Shown here piece after piece: positions 1 through 8,224 of a stretch of DNA of 64,000 bases (its first letter is position 1; every line of letters begins with the position of its first letter). Below the pieces are notes generated by a model. That model had not been told where the DNA came from, did no database searches, and saw nothing but the letters and a program-made list of their open reading frames with translations. This DNA comes from Sphingopyxis sp. USTB-05. Lineage in GTDB: Bacteria > Pseudomonadota > Alphaproteobacteria > Sphingomonadales > Sphingomonadaceae. The stretch spans positions 4,151,001-4,215,000 of the forward strand of contig NZ_CP084712.1 in the NCBI RefSeq assembly GCF_023822045.1, in the 5' to 3' direction. The position numbers were made by a program, and so were the translations under genes.

Positions 1-77
1 CAGAAACCGTGGATCAGCGGCGATTTCGACTGGGCGATCGGGTCGCCGATCACTTCGGCATAAGGAATATTGCTCAT
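1..77 (-). CDS. aroE: Shikimate dehydrogenase, N-terminal fragment cut by the window edge
   Basis: Only the first 25 codons are in the window. The translation begins MSNIPYAEVIGDPIAQSKSP, which carries the N-terminal GxPxxxSxSP shikimate-binding pattern of AroE (NADPH-dependent reduction of 3-dehydroshikimate, cytosolic aromatic pathway). The ATG (77-75) overlaps the stop of maf by four bases (ATGA), so it is probably the next gene of a leftward maf-aroE operon. The rest of the gene lies beyond the left edge. Confidence 0.85.
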   Translation of the reverse strand, partial: MSNIPYAEVIGDPIAQSKSPLIHGF

Positions 78-670
78 GATACGGCCAATCCCGTGGTGCG
101 AAGCCATGCCAGCAGCGGAAGCATCGGCATGCCGATGATGGTCCAGGGATCGCCTTCGACCCGTTCGAACAATTGCACGCCTGCCCCCTCGATTTCGTAA
201 CAACCGACGGTCCAGCGGATGCTGTCCCATTCGCGCGCGACATAGTCGGCGATGAAGGCGTCGGACAAGGGGCGCATCCACAGCTTCGCCTCGCCAATCG
301 CGCGCCACACGGGCGCACCGTCGCGCGCGGCGACCGCGGCGCTGAACAGTCGGTGCCGCGCGCCGGCCATGCGGCGGAGGTGATCTTCAGCCTCTTCGGG
401 GCTTTCCGGTTTCGAAAGCATCGACCCATCGTCGAGCGCGAGGGTGGAATCGGCGCCGATGACGGTGACACCCGGAAGCCGCGACGAGATTTTGACCGCC
501 TTCGCCTCGGCGAGCGCGTCGGCGATGTTGCGAGGGGTCTGGCCGGTGGCGAGCAGCGAAGCAGTAAGCGCCTCCTCATCGACATGCGCGGCGCTGATTT
601 CGAACTCGAGACCGGCGGCGCGGAGCATCGCGGCGCGGCCGCTGCTTTGCGAGGCAAGAAGGATGGTCAT
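74..670 (-). CDS. maf: Maf-family nucleotide pyrophosphatase
   Basis: A 198-residue protein, normal for the family. Maf proteins hydrolyse non-canonical or methylated nucleoside triphosphates to the monophosphate. The N-terminus MTILLASQSSGR has the family's S-x-S-x-x-R phosphate-binding loop, and GADS near residue 75 matches the conserved acidic region. The start was chosen because it aligns with this loop; the frame stays open far upstream, but that part is antisense to the upstream gene. Its ATG overlaps the stop of the PPDK regulator (ATGA) and its stop overlaps the aroE start (ATGA), indicating translational coupling of three genes. Substrate preference cannot be read from the sequence. 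Confidence 0.9.
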   Translation of the reverse strand: MTILLASQSSGRAAMLRAAGLEFEISAAHVDEEALTASLLATGQTPRNIADALAEAKAVKISSRLPGVTVIGADSTLALDDGSMLSKPESPEEAEDHLRRMAGARHRLFSAAVAARDGAPVWRAIGEAKLWMRPLSDAFIADYVAREWDSIRWTVGCYEIEGAGVQLFERVEGDPWTIIGMPMLPLLAWLRTTGLAVS

Positions 671-1479
671 GCCGCGCCGCGATCTTCGACGAGCTTGATT
701 ACCGCGGCGGCGGTTTCCTCGATCGAGCGGCGCGTCACATCGATAACCGGCCAGCCATTGTCGGCGAACATACGCCGCGCATAGGCGAGTTCGGCCTTTA
801 CCCGCTCGTCGTCGACATAGGAGGTTTCGGGCGCCTGATTGAGCGAGAGCAGGCGATTGCGGCGCACCTGCACCAGCCGGTCGAGTCCGGTCGTCAGCCC
901 AACGATCATCGGGCGCTTCAAGCTGAACAGCGCGTTCGGCGGCGGCGATTCGGGAACGATCGGGATGTTCGCGGTCTTGAAACCGCGATTGGCGAGATAG
1001 ATGCTCGTCGGGGTTTTCGACGTCCGCGACACGCCGGCAAGGACGATGTCGGCCTGTTCCCAATTTTCCCAGCCGATCCCGTCGTCGTGCGCGACGGTGA
1101 ACTGGATCGCCTCGACGCGCGCGAAATAGGCGGCGTCGAGTTGGTGCTGGCGGCCTGGACGCGCTTTTGCTTCCTGTCCGAGCATCCGCGACAGCGCATC
1201 GGTGACGGCGTCAAGCGCCGCGACAGTCGGCAGATTGAGCGCACTCGCGCGGCGTTCCAGGCTGACCCGCAATTCGCCATTCACCAGCGTGAACAGGATC
1301 ATCCCCGGACTTGCCTGCACTTCGGCCATGATCCGGTCGAGATGCGATTCCGATCGCACCATTGGCCAGAAGTGGCGCACGACCTCGACATCGTCGAACT
1401 GCGCAATCGCCGCCTTGGCGATATTTTCGAGTGTCTCGCCCGTGGAGTCGGATATGAGATGCAAGTGGAGCCGGCCCAT
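667..1479 (-). CDS. Pyruvate, phosphate dikinase regulatory protein (PPSR/PDRP, DUF299 kinase-pyrophosphorylase)
   Basis: A 270-residue protein, as usual for the family, which reversibly phosphorylates a threonine of pyruvate phosphate dikinase or PEP synthase. The N-terminus MGRLHLHLISDSTGETLE is the family signature, and residues 149-157 (GVSRTSKTP) form the P-loop-like nucleotide site. The frame is open upstream of 1479, but homology begins at MGRLHLH, so the ATG at 1479-1477 is preferred. It is the first gene of the leftward PPSR-maf-aroE operon and flanks the replication origin opposite hemE, the arrangement known in Caulobacter and relatives. Which dikinase or synthase it controls is not visible here. 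Confidence 0.9.
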   Translation of the reverse strand: MGRLHLHLISDSTGETLENIAKAAIAQFDDVEVVRHFWPMVRSESHLDRIMAEVQASPGMILFTLVNGELRVSLERRASALNLPTVAALDAVTDALSRMLGQEAKARPGRQHQLDAAYFARVEAIQFTVAHDDGIGWENWEQADIVLAGVSRTSKTPTSIYLANRGFKTANIPIVPESPPPNALFSLKRPMIVGLTTGLDRLVQVRRNRLLSLNQAPETSYVDDERVKAELAYARRMFADNGWPVIDVTRRSIEETAAAVIKLVEDRGAA

Positions 1480-1537
1480 CGCGGCACCATGGCGGGAAAG
1501 CGCCGAAAAAGGCAAGCCACGAAGCGTTTTGCCGGCC

Positions 1538-1546
1538 TGTGGATAA
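1538..1546 (-). promoter_or_regulatory. DnaA box 1
   Basis: TGTGGATAA on the plus strand, a perfect match to the TTATCCACA consensus on the minus strand. It lies nearest the PPSR gene and opposite in direction to the other two boxes. Confidence 0.8.
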
Positions 1547-1619
1547 TTTTTGGCATAAGCCCAGGGATGAAATCGGCATGCAGGATTCATCCACGGCCGT
1601 GTCGATTCCGCTCCACCGC

Positions 1620-1628
1620 TTATCCACA
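1620..1628 (+). promoter_or_regulatory. DnaA box 2
   Basis: A perfect TTATCCACA. It is spaced 20 bases, about two helical turns, from box 3, so DnaA bound at both would lie on the same face of the DNA. Confidence 0.85.
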
Positions 1629-1639
1629 AAGCATGAATC

Positions 1640-1648
1640 TTATCCACA
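1640..1648 (+). promoter_or_regulatory. DnaA box 3
   Basis: A perfect TTATCCACA in the same direction as box 2, pointing toward the AT-rich tract. A weak fourth box (revcomp ATATTCACA, one mismatch) follows at 1652-1660. Confidence 0.85.
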
Positions 1649-1819
1649 GGCTGTGAATATGGGGGAATGTGCTTTGCGACTCTCTGGCTGGCCGAGCGGC
1701 ATGCAGAGTCAAGCTGTTGGCAAAAAGGACGCCCCGGCCTAAAGCCGCGCTTGTCCGCCGACCTACAAACCACCACAATATTATTCAAATATGTATATGA
1801 AGAGAGAAAGAGGGCCCGC

Positions 1820-2848
1820 GTGAAGGCGTCACCGAAGAGTCTGCTCGCAACGCTGCGCGGGGTGCGGCAAGAGCGCCCCGCGCTTTGGCTGATGCGTCAG
1901 GCCGGACGCTATCTACCCGAATATCGCGCCCTTCGCGAAACCAAGGGCGGCTTTCTTGAGCTTTGCTATGACCCCGAAGCCGCGGCCGAAGTGACGTTGC
2001 AGCCGATCCGGCGTTTCGGTTTCGACGGCTCGATCCTCTTTTCCGACATTCTCGTGATTCCGCACGCACTCGGCCAGCATCTGTGGTTCGAGGCAGGCGA
2101 GGGACCGCGGCTCGCTCCGCCGCTCGTCGATAGCGCGCTAGCGTCGCTGGAAACGGCTCACCAGCGGCTCGATCCGGTTTATGCGACGGTCGCGCGCGTT
2201 GCCGCAGCCTTGCCGCCCGAAACGACCTTTCTCGGCTTTGCAGGAAGCCCCTGGACGGTCGCGACCTATATGGTAGCGGGGCAGGGGTCGAAGGATCAGG
2301 CGGCCGCGCGGCGGCTCGCGTTCGGCGATCCGGCGGCATTCCAGAATATCATCGATGCGATCGTCGACCTGACCGTCACCTATCTCTCTGGGCAGATCGA
2401 GAATGGCGTCGACGCCGTCCAATTGTTCGACAGTTGGGCGGGAAGCCTGTCGCCGGCGCAATATGAGCAATGGGTGATCGCGCCCAACGCCGAGATCGTC
2501 CGCCGCCTGAAGGCGCTGCACCCCGATACGCCGATTATCGGTTTTCCAAAGGGTGCCGGCGGCAAGCTCCGCGCCTATGCCGACGAGACCGGGGTCGATG
2601 CGATCGGGCTCGACGAGACGGTCGATCCGGTGTGGGCCGACGCGGCCCTGCCGGCGCATCTGCCCGTACAAGGTAATCTCGATCCGCTCGCGCTCGTCGC
2701 GGGCGGCACCGCGCTCGATACGGCGATCGACCGTATCCTTGCGGCTTTCCCATCGCGTCCCCATATCTTCAATCTCGGCCATGGGATCGTGCCCGACACG
2801 CCGATCGCCCATGTCGAACATCTGATCAGACGCGTTCGCGGCGGATAA
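1820..2848 (+). CDS. hemE: Uroporphyrinogen decarboxylase
   Basis: Cytosolic enzyme that decarboxylates the four acetate side chains of uroporphyrinogen III to give coproporphyrinogen III. From the GTG at 1820 the product is 342 residues, normal for HemE. RQAGRY (26-31), the catalytic Asp in FSDILVIP (Asp76), GFAGSPWT, QGNLDP and FNLGHG are all present. An in-frame TTG or GTG further upstream would push the protein into the origin, and no homology exists there; the GTG has an AGAGGG-type ribosome site and begins the conserved region. hemJ follows after three bases, so the last steps of protoporphyrin synthesis are linked. Its promoter must lie inside the AT-rich side of oriC, so replication initiation and hemE transcription may interfere. 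Confidence 0.95.
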   Translation: MKASPKSLLATLRGVRQERPALWLMRQAGRYLPEYRALRETKGGFLELCYDPEAAAEVTLQPIRRFGFDGSILFSDILVIPHALGQHLWFEAGEGPRLAPPLVDSALASLETAHQRLDPVYATVARVAAALPPETTFLGFAGSPWTVATYMVAGQGSKDQAAARRLAFGDPAAFQNIIDAIVDLTVTYLSGQIENGVDAVQLFDSWAGSLSPAQYEQWVIAPNAEIVRRLKALHPDTPIIGFPKGAGGKLRAYADETGVDAIGLDETVDPVWADAALPAHLPVQGNLDPLALVAGGTALDTAIDRILAAFPSRPHIFNLGHGIVPDTPIAHVEHLIRRVRGG

Positions 2849-2851
2849 AAT

Positions 2852-3298
2852 ATGGAACTGGCAGGCTTTTTGGGGGCGACGATGCTTTGGGTCAAAGCGG
2901 CGCATATCATTTTCGTGATTTTCCTGATGGCCGGCCTGTTCATGATGCCGCGCTTTTTCGTCTATCACCACCAAGCGCCCGTCGGCTCCGACGAAGATAA
3001 AAAATGGATCGAGCGCGAGGATCGGTTGCGGCGGATCATTTTGAACCCCTCGCTGATCATCGTCTGGATCTTTGGGCTGATGCTGGCGTTCAACGGCGAT
3101 TATTGGCGCGAGGGTTGGTTCATTGCCAAATTCCTGCTCGTGGTTGCCCTGTCGGGCTATCACGGCTGGATGATCGGATATTTCAAGAAGCTTCAGAAGG
3201 GCGAGCGCCCGCTCAGCGAGAAGCAGCTTCGGATGCTCAACGAGGTGCCAGGCATCGCCGCGGCGATCATCGTCATCCTCGTCGTCGTCCGCCCTTAG
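2852..3298 (+). CDS. hemJ: Protoporphyrinogen IX oxidase, HemJ type (UPF0093)
   Basis: A 148-residue integral membrane protein that oxidises protoporphyrinogen IX to protoporphyrin IX in organisms lacking HemY or HemG. The conserved WVKAAHIIFVI segment with its haem-linked histidine, RLRRIILNPS and ALSGYHGWM are all visible, with about four membrane segments. It starts three bases after hemE and is almost certainly cotranscribed with it. No other protoporphyrinogen oxidase is in the window. Confidence 0.92.
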   Translation: MELAGFLGATMLWVKAAHIIFVIFLMAGLFMMPRFFVYHHQAPVGSDEDKKWIEREDRLRRIILNPSLIIVWIFGLMLAFNGDYWREGWFIAKFLLVVALSGYHGWMIGYFKKLQKGERPLSEKQLRMLNEVPGIAAAIIVILVVVRP

Positions 3299-3492
3299 AA
3301 TCCGCGTCTTCCGGCGCAGCGCGATTGACTTGAACCCGGCCCGGATATAGGGGCCGATCAACCCCGCTTAGCGCGGGCGGCGCTTTCTTGCGCCGACGCT
3401 ATCTTTAACGGTCGTCCCACGGCCGGATAGGCACCAGCAGGTGCAACGAATTCGTTTCATTTCTCCCTGATTTTCTACCCGGAATCCATCCA

Positions 3493-4749
3493 ATGCATCT
3501 TAAAGAACTCAAGACCAAAGCGCCCGCCCAACTCGTCGAAATGGCGGAAGAACTGGGCGTCGAGGGCGCGTCGACGCTGCGCAAGCAGGACCTGATGTTC
3601 TCGATCCTGAAAGAACTCGCCGAAGAGGGCGAGGAAATCATCGGGTCGGGCACGATCGAGGTCCTCCCGGACTCGTTCGGTTTCCTGCGCTCGTCGGATG
3701 CGAATTATCTCGCCGGTCCCGACGACATCTATGTCTCGCCAAACCAGGTTCGTAAATATGGCCTGCGCACCGGCGACACCGTCGAGGGCGAGATTCGCGC
3801 CCCGCGCGATGGCGAACGCTATTTCGCGCTCACCAAGCTGATCAAGGTCAATTTCGACGACCCCGAAGCTGTGCGTCACCGCGTCAATTTCGACAATCTC
3901 ACGCCGCTTTATCCGAACCAGAAGCTGTCGCTCGATACCGTCGACCCGACCGTCAAGGACAAGTCGGCGCGGGTGATCGACCTCGTCAGCCCGCAGGGCA
4001 AGGGTCAGCGCGCGCTGATCGTCGCGCCGCCGCGTACCGGTAAGACGGTGCTGCTGCAGAATATCGCCAAGGCGATCACCGACAACCACCCCGAGGTTTA
4101 CCTCATCGTCCTTCTCGTCGACGAACGTCCCGAGGAAGTCACCGACATGCAGCGTAGCGTGAACGGCGAAGTCGTTTCCTCGACCTTCGACGAACCCGCG
4201 ACGCGCCACGTGCAGGTCGCCGAAATGGTGATCGAAAAGGCGAAGCGCCTTGTCGAGCACAAGAAGGATGTCGTCATCCTGCTCGACTCGATCACGCGCC
4301 TCGGCCGCGCCTACAACACCGTCGTTCCTTCGTCGGGCAAGGTGCTGACCGGCGGCGTCGACGCCAACGCCCTCCAGCGCCCCAAGCGCTTCTTCGGTGC
4401 CGCGCGCAATATCGAGGAAGGCGGTTCGCTGTCGATCATCGCGACCGCGCTGATCGATACTGGCAGCCGCATGGATGAAGTCATCTTCGAAGAATTCAAG
4501 GGCACGGGTAACTCGGAAATCGTGCTCGACCGCAAGGTTGCCGACAAGCGCATCTTCCCGTCGCTCGACGTCGGCAAATCGGGCACCCGCAAGGAAGAAT
4601 TGCTCGTGGAGAAGGACAAGCTGTCGAAAATGTGGGTGCTGCGCCGCATCCTCATGCAGATGGGCACTGTCGACGCGATGGAATTCCTGCTCGACAAGAT
4701 CAAGGATTCGAAGACCAACGAGGATTTCTTCGACTCGATGAACCAATAA
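3493..4749 (+). CDS. rho: Transcription termination factor Rho
   Basis: Hexameric RNA-dependent ATPase and helicase that ends transcription. The 418 residues comprise an N-terminal helical domain, an RNA-binding cold-shock-like domain (about 50-120, with SFGFLRS), Walker A APPRTGKT (178-185), Walker B VILLD (261-265) and the R-loop/Q-loop region [18 protein letters not shown] (271-288). The ATG at 3493 begins the canonical MHLKELK. The 194-base gap before it contains a TTGACT at 3325-3330 but no well-spaced -10 element. The long leader would suit the Rho autoregulation known in other bacteria, but this is not shown here. rho near hemE and oriC is a common alphaproteobacterial arrangement. Confidence 0.98.
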   Translation: MHLKELKTKAPAQLVEMAEELGVEGASTLRKQDLMFSILKELAEEGEEIIGSGTIEVLPDSFGFLRSSDANYLAGPDDIYVSPNQVRKYGLRTGDTVEGEIRAPRDGERYFALTKLIKVNFDDPEAVRHRVNFDNLTPLYPNQKLSLDTVDPTVKDKSARVIDLVSPQGKGQRALIVAPPRTGKTVLLQNIAKAITDNHPEVYLIVLLVDERPEEVTDMQRSVNGEVVSSTFDEPATRHVQVAEMVIEKAKRLVEHKKDVVILLDSITRLGRAYNTVVPSSGKVLTGGVDANALQRPKRFFGAARNIEEGGSLSIIATALIDTGSRMDEVIFEEFKGTGNSEIVLDRKVADKRIFPSLDVGKSGTRKEELLVEKDKLSKMWVLRRILMQMGTVDAMEFLLDKIKDSKTNEDFFDSMNQ

Positions 4750-4759
4750 GGTTTTCGGC

Positions 4760-5053
4760 ATGGCCGTCATCGAACATGCGCTGCTTCACGTCCGCGTGGG
4801 ACGCGAAAGCGAATTCGAGGCGGCCGTGGCCGAAGCTCGTCCGCTGATCGAAGCGTCGCCGGGCTTTATTTCGCTTAAAATTTGTCGCCCGATAGCAACC
4901 GGACAGGCTTATCTGCTTTTGGTGAAGTGGAGGTCGGTCGAGGATCACCGCGACGGCTTCCGGCAATCGGACCGCTACCAGCAGTGGCGGGCATTGCTGC
5001 ATCACTTTTATGACCCTATGCCAGAGGTCAGCTATTTCGGAGAGCCGGTGTGA
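4760..5053 (+). CDS. Antibiotic biosynthesis monooxygenase (ABM)-fold protein
   Basis: A 97-residue single-domain protein with the dimeric alpha-beta barrel pattern: an HALLHVRVGRE strand, a PLIEASPGFISLKI segment and YLLLVKWRSVEDHRDGFRQS near the middle. ABM-fold proteins include small oxygenases and haem-degrading IsdG relatives, but the fold alone does not give a substrate. It lies ten bases after rho and its stop overlaps the GTG of terC (GTGA), so it is probably translated together with terC. Confidence 0.75.
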   Translation: MAVIEHALLHVRVGRESEFEAAVAEARPLIEASPGFISLKICRPIATGQAYLLLVKWRSVEDHRDGFRQSDRYQQWRALLHHFYDPMPEVSYFGEPV

Positions 5054-5775
5054 TTTTGGAATTTTTGACCCAGGCGGGCACGCATGCCGCCGGATTTGGC
5101 GGACCCGCGGGTATGTGGGAAGCGATCGTCAAGGATTTCTCGAACATCACCGAGCCTGCGGCCTTCGCCGCCTTCCTGCAGGTGCTGATGATCGACCTCG
5201 TCCTTGCGGGCGACAATGCGATCGTCGTCGGCGCGCTCGCGGCGGGGCTTCCCGCCGAACAGCGCAAGAAGGTCATCCTGATCGGCGTGCTTGCAGCGCT
5301 TGTCCTGCGCATCGCCTTCGCGCTCGTCGTGACACAGTTGATGCAGATCGTCGGGCTGATCTTCGTCGGTGGGCTGCTGCTGATCTGGGTCGCGTGGAAA
5401 ATGTGGCGCGAGCTGCGCCACACCGGCCAGTCGCATGGTTCGCCGGAAGTCGAGGGTGATGAGCATTCGGGCCTGAAGCCCGCCAAGAGCTTTGCCGGCG
5501 CAGCCTGGGCGGTGGCCGTCGCGGACGTCAGCATGAGCCTCGACAATGTGCTCGCAGTCGCGGGGGCGGCGCGCGAGCATCCGGGAATCCTGATCGTCGG
5601 CCTGATCTTTGCCGTCGCGCTGATGGGCGTCGCGGCAAACATTATCGCCAAATATATCGAGCGTTACCGCTGGATCGCCTATGTCGGCCTTGCCGTCATC
5701 GTCTATGTCGCGATCAAGATGATCTACGAAGGCTGGGTCGACCCCGGCGTCGGGATCGGGACGCTCTTCGGCTAA
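5050..5775 (+). CDS. TerC-family integral membrane protein
   Basis: A 241-residue protein with about seven membrane segments. The two family repeats, each with acidic residues in the membrane, are visible as MIDLVLAGDNA and ADVSMSLDNV. TerC and its relatives export metal ions, for example Mn2+ through the Alx/MeeF group; no mntP-type riboswitch is seen ahead of it. The GTG start at 5050 overlaps the preceding stop (GTGA). An ATG at about 5116 is an alternative that would remove a short soluble N-terminus. It is the last gene before a strong intrinsic terminator. Confidence 0.85.
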   Translation: MILEFLTQAGTHAAGFGGPAGMWEAIVKDFSNITEPAAFAAFLQVLMIDLVLAGDNAIVVGALAAGLPAEQRKKVILIGVLAALVLRIAFALVVTQLMQIVGLIFVGGLLLIWVAWKMWRELRHTGQSHGSPEVEGDEHSGLKPAKSFAGAAWAVAVADVSMSLDNVLAVAGAAREHPGILIVGLIFAVALMGVAANIIAKYIERYRWIAYVGLAVIVYVAIKMIYEGWVDPGVGIGTLFG

Positions 5776-5781
5776 AAAGGG

Positions 5782-5812
5782 AAAAGCCAGTCCTTCGGGG
5801 CTGGCTTTTTTT
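5782..5812 (+). terminator. Intrinsic terminator after terC
   Basis: A 12-base-pair stem (5782-5793 with 5798-5809, one G-T pair) closed by a TTCG tetraloop between C and G and followed by a T run. It begins seven bases after the terC stop and separates this transcript from the next gene. This is one of the clearest terminators in the window. Confidence 0.92.
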
Positions 5813-5835
5813 CGCCGGCTTCCCATCTCTCGGGC

Positions 5836-6237
5836 ATGTCCCAGCTTCATATGACCCGCGTCGCCGTCGGCTGCGCCGACTATCCGGCGCTGCAGGCGCG
5901 GATCACCAACTATGCGCAAGACGGCGAGATCCGTTTCACGACGCGGTTCAAGCCGAAGCGCGCCGACGAACTGATCGGCGGCAAGCTGCATTTCATCGTC
6001 AAGCATACGCTTGTCGCGCGCGTTGAAATTCTGCGCTTCGATGATCGCAGCGACGGGCGGATCGATATCGTCTGCGTCGCGGCGCTCGAGCGGATTCATC
6101 CGCAGCCAAAGCGCGCACATCAGGGCTGGCGTTATCTGGCCGACAGCGATGCGCCAAGCGGAGTGGACGAGGGCGATGGGCTCGCTGATCTGCCGCCCGA
6201 ACTCTATCGCGAACTGGCGGAACTAAGCCTGATCTAG
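5836..6237 (+). CDS. DUF1489-family protein
   Basis: A 133-residue protein of unknown function. It shows the family's features: an early VGCADYPALQARI segment, RFTTRFKPKRADELIGGKLHFIVK in the middle and a HQGWRYL motif near the C-terminus. No signal peptide or membrane segment is seen. It starts after the terC terminator and converges on the glutamate-synthase-like gene; the two stops overlap within one CTAG. Function is unknown. Confidence 0.75.
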   Translation: MSQLHMTRVAVGCADYPALQARITNYAQDGEIRFTTRFKPKRADELIGGKLHFIVKHTLVARVEILRFDDRSDGRIDIVCVAALERIHPQPKRAHQGWRYLADSDAPSGVDEGDGLADLPPELYRELAELSLI

Positions 6238-7811
6238 AGCGCCGCGCGGAAGCTGTCGGCGCGCGCCATGGCCCAATAGCGGGCACCCGCGACCGATCCC
6301 GGATCTTCGAGCAGCACCCCGCGCGCGTAGAATTTATAGATGCGGTCGATCGAGTCCGAGCGTGCCGAATTCAGGCGCTCGTGAAGATGGTGCGGTTGGA
6401 TCTGCCAGGGCGATTCGAGCCCCATTGCCGAGCTGATGTCCCACAGCGCGTTCACCGTCGCGGCCTGAAAGCGCCGTACGCGTTCGGCCTTGTCCTCGAC
6501 CACCAGCCCGCGCTGGCGGCCGGGATCCTGCGTCGCGACCCCGGTAGGACATTGGTCGGTGTGGCATTTGAGCGATTGGACGCAGCCCAGCGTGAACATG
6601 AAGGCGCGCGCGGCGTTCGACCAGTCGGCGCCCAATGCGCAATTCATCGCGAGCCCCGCGCCCGAATGGACTTTGCCCGACGCGGCGAGCTTGATCTCTT
6701 CCTTGAGCCCGCAGCCGACGAGCGCGTTGCGTACAAAAATAAGGCCTTCCCTCAAGGGCATGCCAACGCTGTTCGAAAATTCGACCGGCGCAGCACCAGT
6801 GCCACCTTCAGCGCCGTCGACGACGATGAAATCGAGCCGTATGCCGGTTTCGATCATTGCCTTCATGACGGCATAGATTTCGTGCGGCTGCCCGACGCAT
6901 AATTTGATCCCGACGGGTTTGCCGCCGGACAGTTCGCGCAGTCTGGCCGCCCACACGATCATCTCGATCGGCGTTGAGAAGGCCGAGTGCGAGGCGGGCG
7001 AGATGCAGTCGTGGCCTTCGCGAACACCGCGCGTCGCGGCGATTTCGCTACTGACCTTGGGCCCCGGGAGGACGCCGCCGTGGCCGGGCTTCGCGCCTTG
7101 GCTGAGCTTGATCTCGATCATCCGAATCTGGTCGTTTTGCGCGGTGTCGCGAAAGCGTTCGGGATCGAAGCGGCCTTCGTCGTCACGGCAGCCGAAATAG
7201 CCGCTGCCAAGCTCCCACACGATGTCCCCGCCATGGATGCGGTGATAGGGGCTGAAGCCGCCCTCACCGGTGTCGTGGTAGAAATTGCCCATTTGTGCGC
7301 CGCGATTGAGCGCCTCGATCGCATTGGCGCCGAGTGAACCGAAGCTCATCGCCGAGATGTTGAGCGGCGCGGCGGCGTAGGGCCGCGCACATTGCGGTCC
7401 GCCGACGAGCACACGCTGCGTGCGGTCGGGGCCCGCGGCCGGCGCGATGCTGTGGCTCATCCATTCATATTCGTCCGAATAGACGTCCAGTTCGGTGCCG
7501 AAGGGATGGCTGTCGAGTTCGCCCTTCGCGCGCGCATAGACGATGTCGCGCTCGGCACGCGTAAAGGGCCGCCCGTCGAACGGACCCTCGACGACATAGG
7601 CGTAAAGGAAGGGGCGAGCTTCCTCGAACAGCCAGCGAATGCGCGCGATCAGGGGGAAGTTGCGGCGGAGGCTGTGGTGGCGTTGGACCGCGTCATAGAC
7701 GGCAATAAGGAGGAGCGGGACCCAAAGCAGCAGCGTCCAGCGCGCGGGCGTCCACCAGGCCGCGAACGCCGTCGCGGCCAGGAGGACAGGGAAGGCGATC
7801 CAGCGAAGCAC
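6234..7811 (-). CDS. FMN-binding glutamate-synthase-domain protein (GltB2-like)
   Basis: A 525-residue protein with two N-terminal membrane segments (about 1-40) and a glutamate-synthase FMN/Fe-S domain. KPGHGGVLPG and VVDGAEGGTGAAP mark the FMN barrel, and Cys410, Cys416 and Cys421 match the 3Fe-4S ligands of GltS. The glutaminase domain of full GltB is absent and no gltD partner is nearby, so it is unlikely to be a complete glutamate synthase. The GTG at 7811 is used because it precedes the hydrophobic segment. It is the last gene of a leftward group (dienelactone hydrolase, SnoaL-like protein, this gene). Confidence 0.85.
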   Translation of the reverse strand: MLRWIAFPVLLAATAFAAWWTPARWTLLLWVPLLLIAVYDAVQRHHSLRRNFPLIARIRWLFEEARPFLYAYVVEGPFDGRPFTRAERDIVYARAKGELDSHPFGTELDVYSDEYEWMSHSIAPAAGPDRTQRVLVGGPQCARPYAAAPLNISAMSFGSLGANAIEALNRGAQMGNFYHDTGEGGFSPYHRIHGGDIVWELGSGYFGCRDDEGRFDPERFRDTAQNDQIRMIEIKLSQGAKPGHGGVLPGPKVSSEIAATRGVREGHDCISPASHSAFSTPIEMIVWAARLRELSGGKPVGIKLCVGQPHEIYAVMKAMIETGIRLDFIVVDGAEGGTGAAPVEFSNSVGMPLREGLIFVRNALVGCGLKEEIKLAASGKVHSGAGLAMNCALGADWSNAARAFMFTLGCVQSLKCHTDQCPTGVATQDPGRQRGLVVEDKAERVRRFQAATVNALWDISSAMGLESPWQIQPHHLHERLNSARSDSIDRIYKFYARGVLLEDPGSVAGARYWAMARADSFRAAL

Positions 7812-7822
7812 CGTTCGGCCCG

Positions 7823-8224
7823 CTACTGACCCGCCTGTTCAGGGAGCATCGCCGCCATCTTTTCCCAGACCTTGTTGATCGCCTTGAGCGGTCGTACCAT
7901 CACTTTGAAATCACTTATCTTTCCGTCATGGTTCCATGTGATGATGTCGACGCCGTTGATCTGGATGCCGTCGAGGCTGCTCTGGAACTCCAGCATCGCC
8001 TGATCGCCATCGACGATCTCGCGAAGATAGCGAAAATCGTCGCCGCCAAGGACATGGCTCGCCGCGTGGAGATAGGCGAATACCTTGTCGCGGCCCGCCT
8101 GCGGTGTGTGGACGACGGGCGAGTGAAAGACCGCATCCTCGGCGAGCAGGTCGCGCAAGGCCTGCGGGTCGCCGCCGCCCGCCATATAGGCGTGCCAGGC
8201 GGCGAGACCAGGATGAGCGCTCAC
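7823..8224 (-). CDS. SnoaL-like / NTF2-fold protein
   Basis: A 133-residue protein with an NTF2-like cone-fold pattern: LAAWHAYMAGGGDPQALRDL at the start, AVFHSPVV, YLREIVDGDQAMLEF and a C-terminal FKVMVRPLKAI strand. Such proteins may be small isomerases, hydrolases or binding proteins; the ligand cannot be told. The GTG start (8224-8222) overlaps the stop of the dienelactone hydrolase (GTGA), which suggests coupling. Confidence 0.75.
   Translation of the reverse strand: MSAHPGLAAWHAYMAGGGDPQALRDLLAEDAVFHSPVVHTPQAGRDKVFAYLHAASHVLGGDDFRYLREIVDGDQAMLEFQSSLDGIQINGVDIITWNHDGKISDFKVMVRPLKAINKVWEKMAAMLPEQAGQ

Larger units (their letters stand above)
1480..1819. other. Probable chromosomal replication origin (oriC)
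   Basis: A 340-base non-coding gap between the divergent PPSR gene and hemE, which is the position of Cori in Caulobacter. It holds three perfect DnaA boxes (1538-1546 minus; 1620-1628 and 1640-1648 plus), one weak box (1652-1660, minus, one mismatch) and five GANTC sites between 1584 and 1710. A markedly AT-rich tract at 1769-1810, in otherwise GC-rich DNA, could be the unwinding element and also carry the hemE promoter. parABS lies 9-12 kb to the right, and core genes on both sides read outward. Function is inferred from context and motifs. Confidence 0.85.

Noticed and set aside
3325..3351. TTGACT followed by GATATAG as a sigma-70 promoter for rho
   Set aside because: The spacer is only 13-15 bases, so I mention it but do not list it as a promoter.
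3475..4770. A 431-codon open frame antisense to rho
   Set aside because: Same codon-bias artefact; rho on the other strand has every expected motif.
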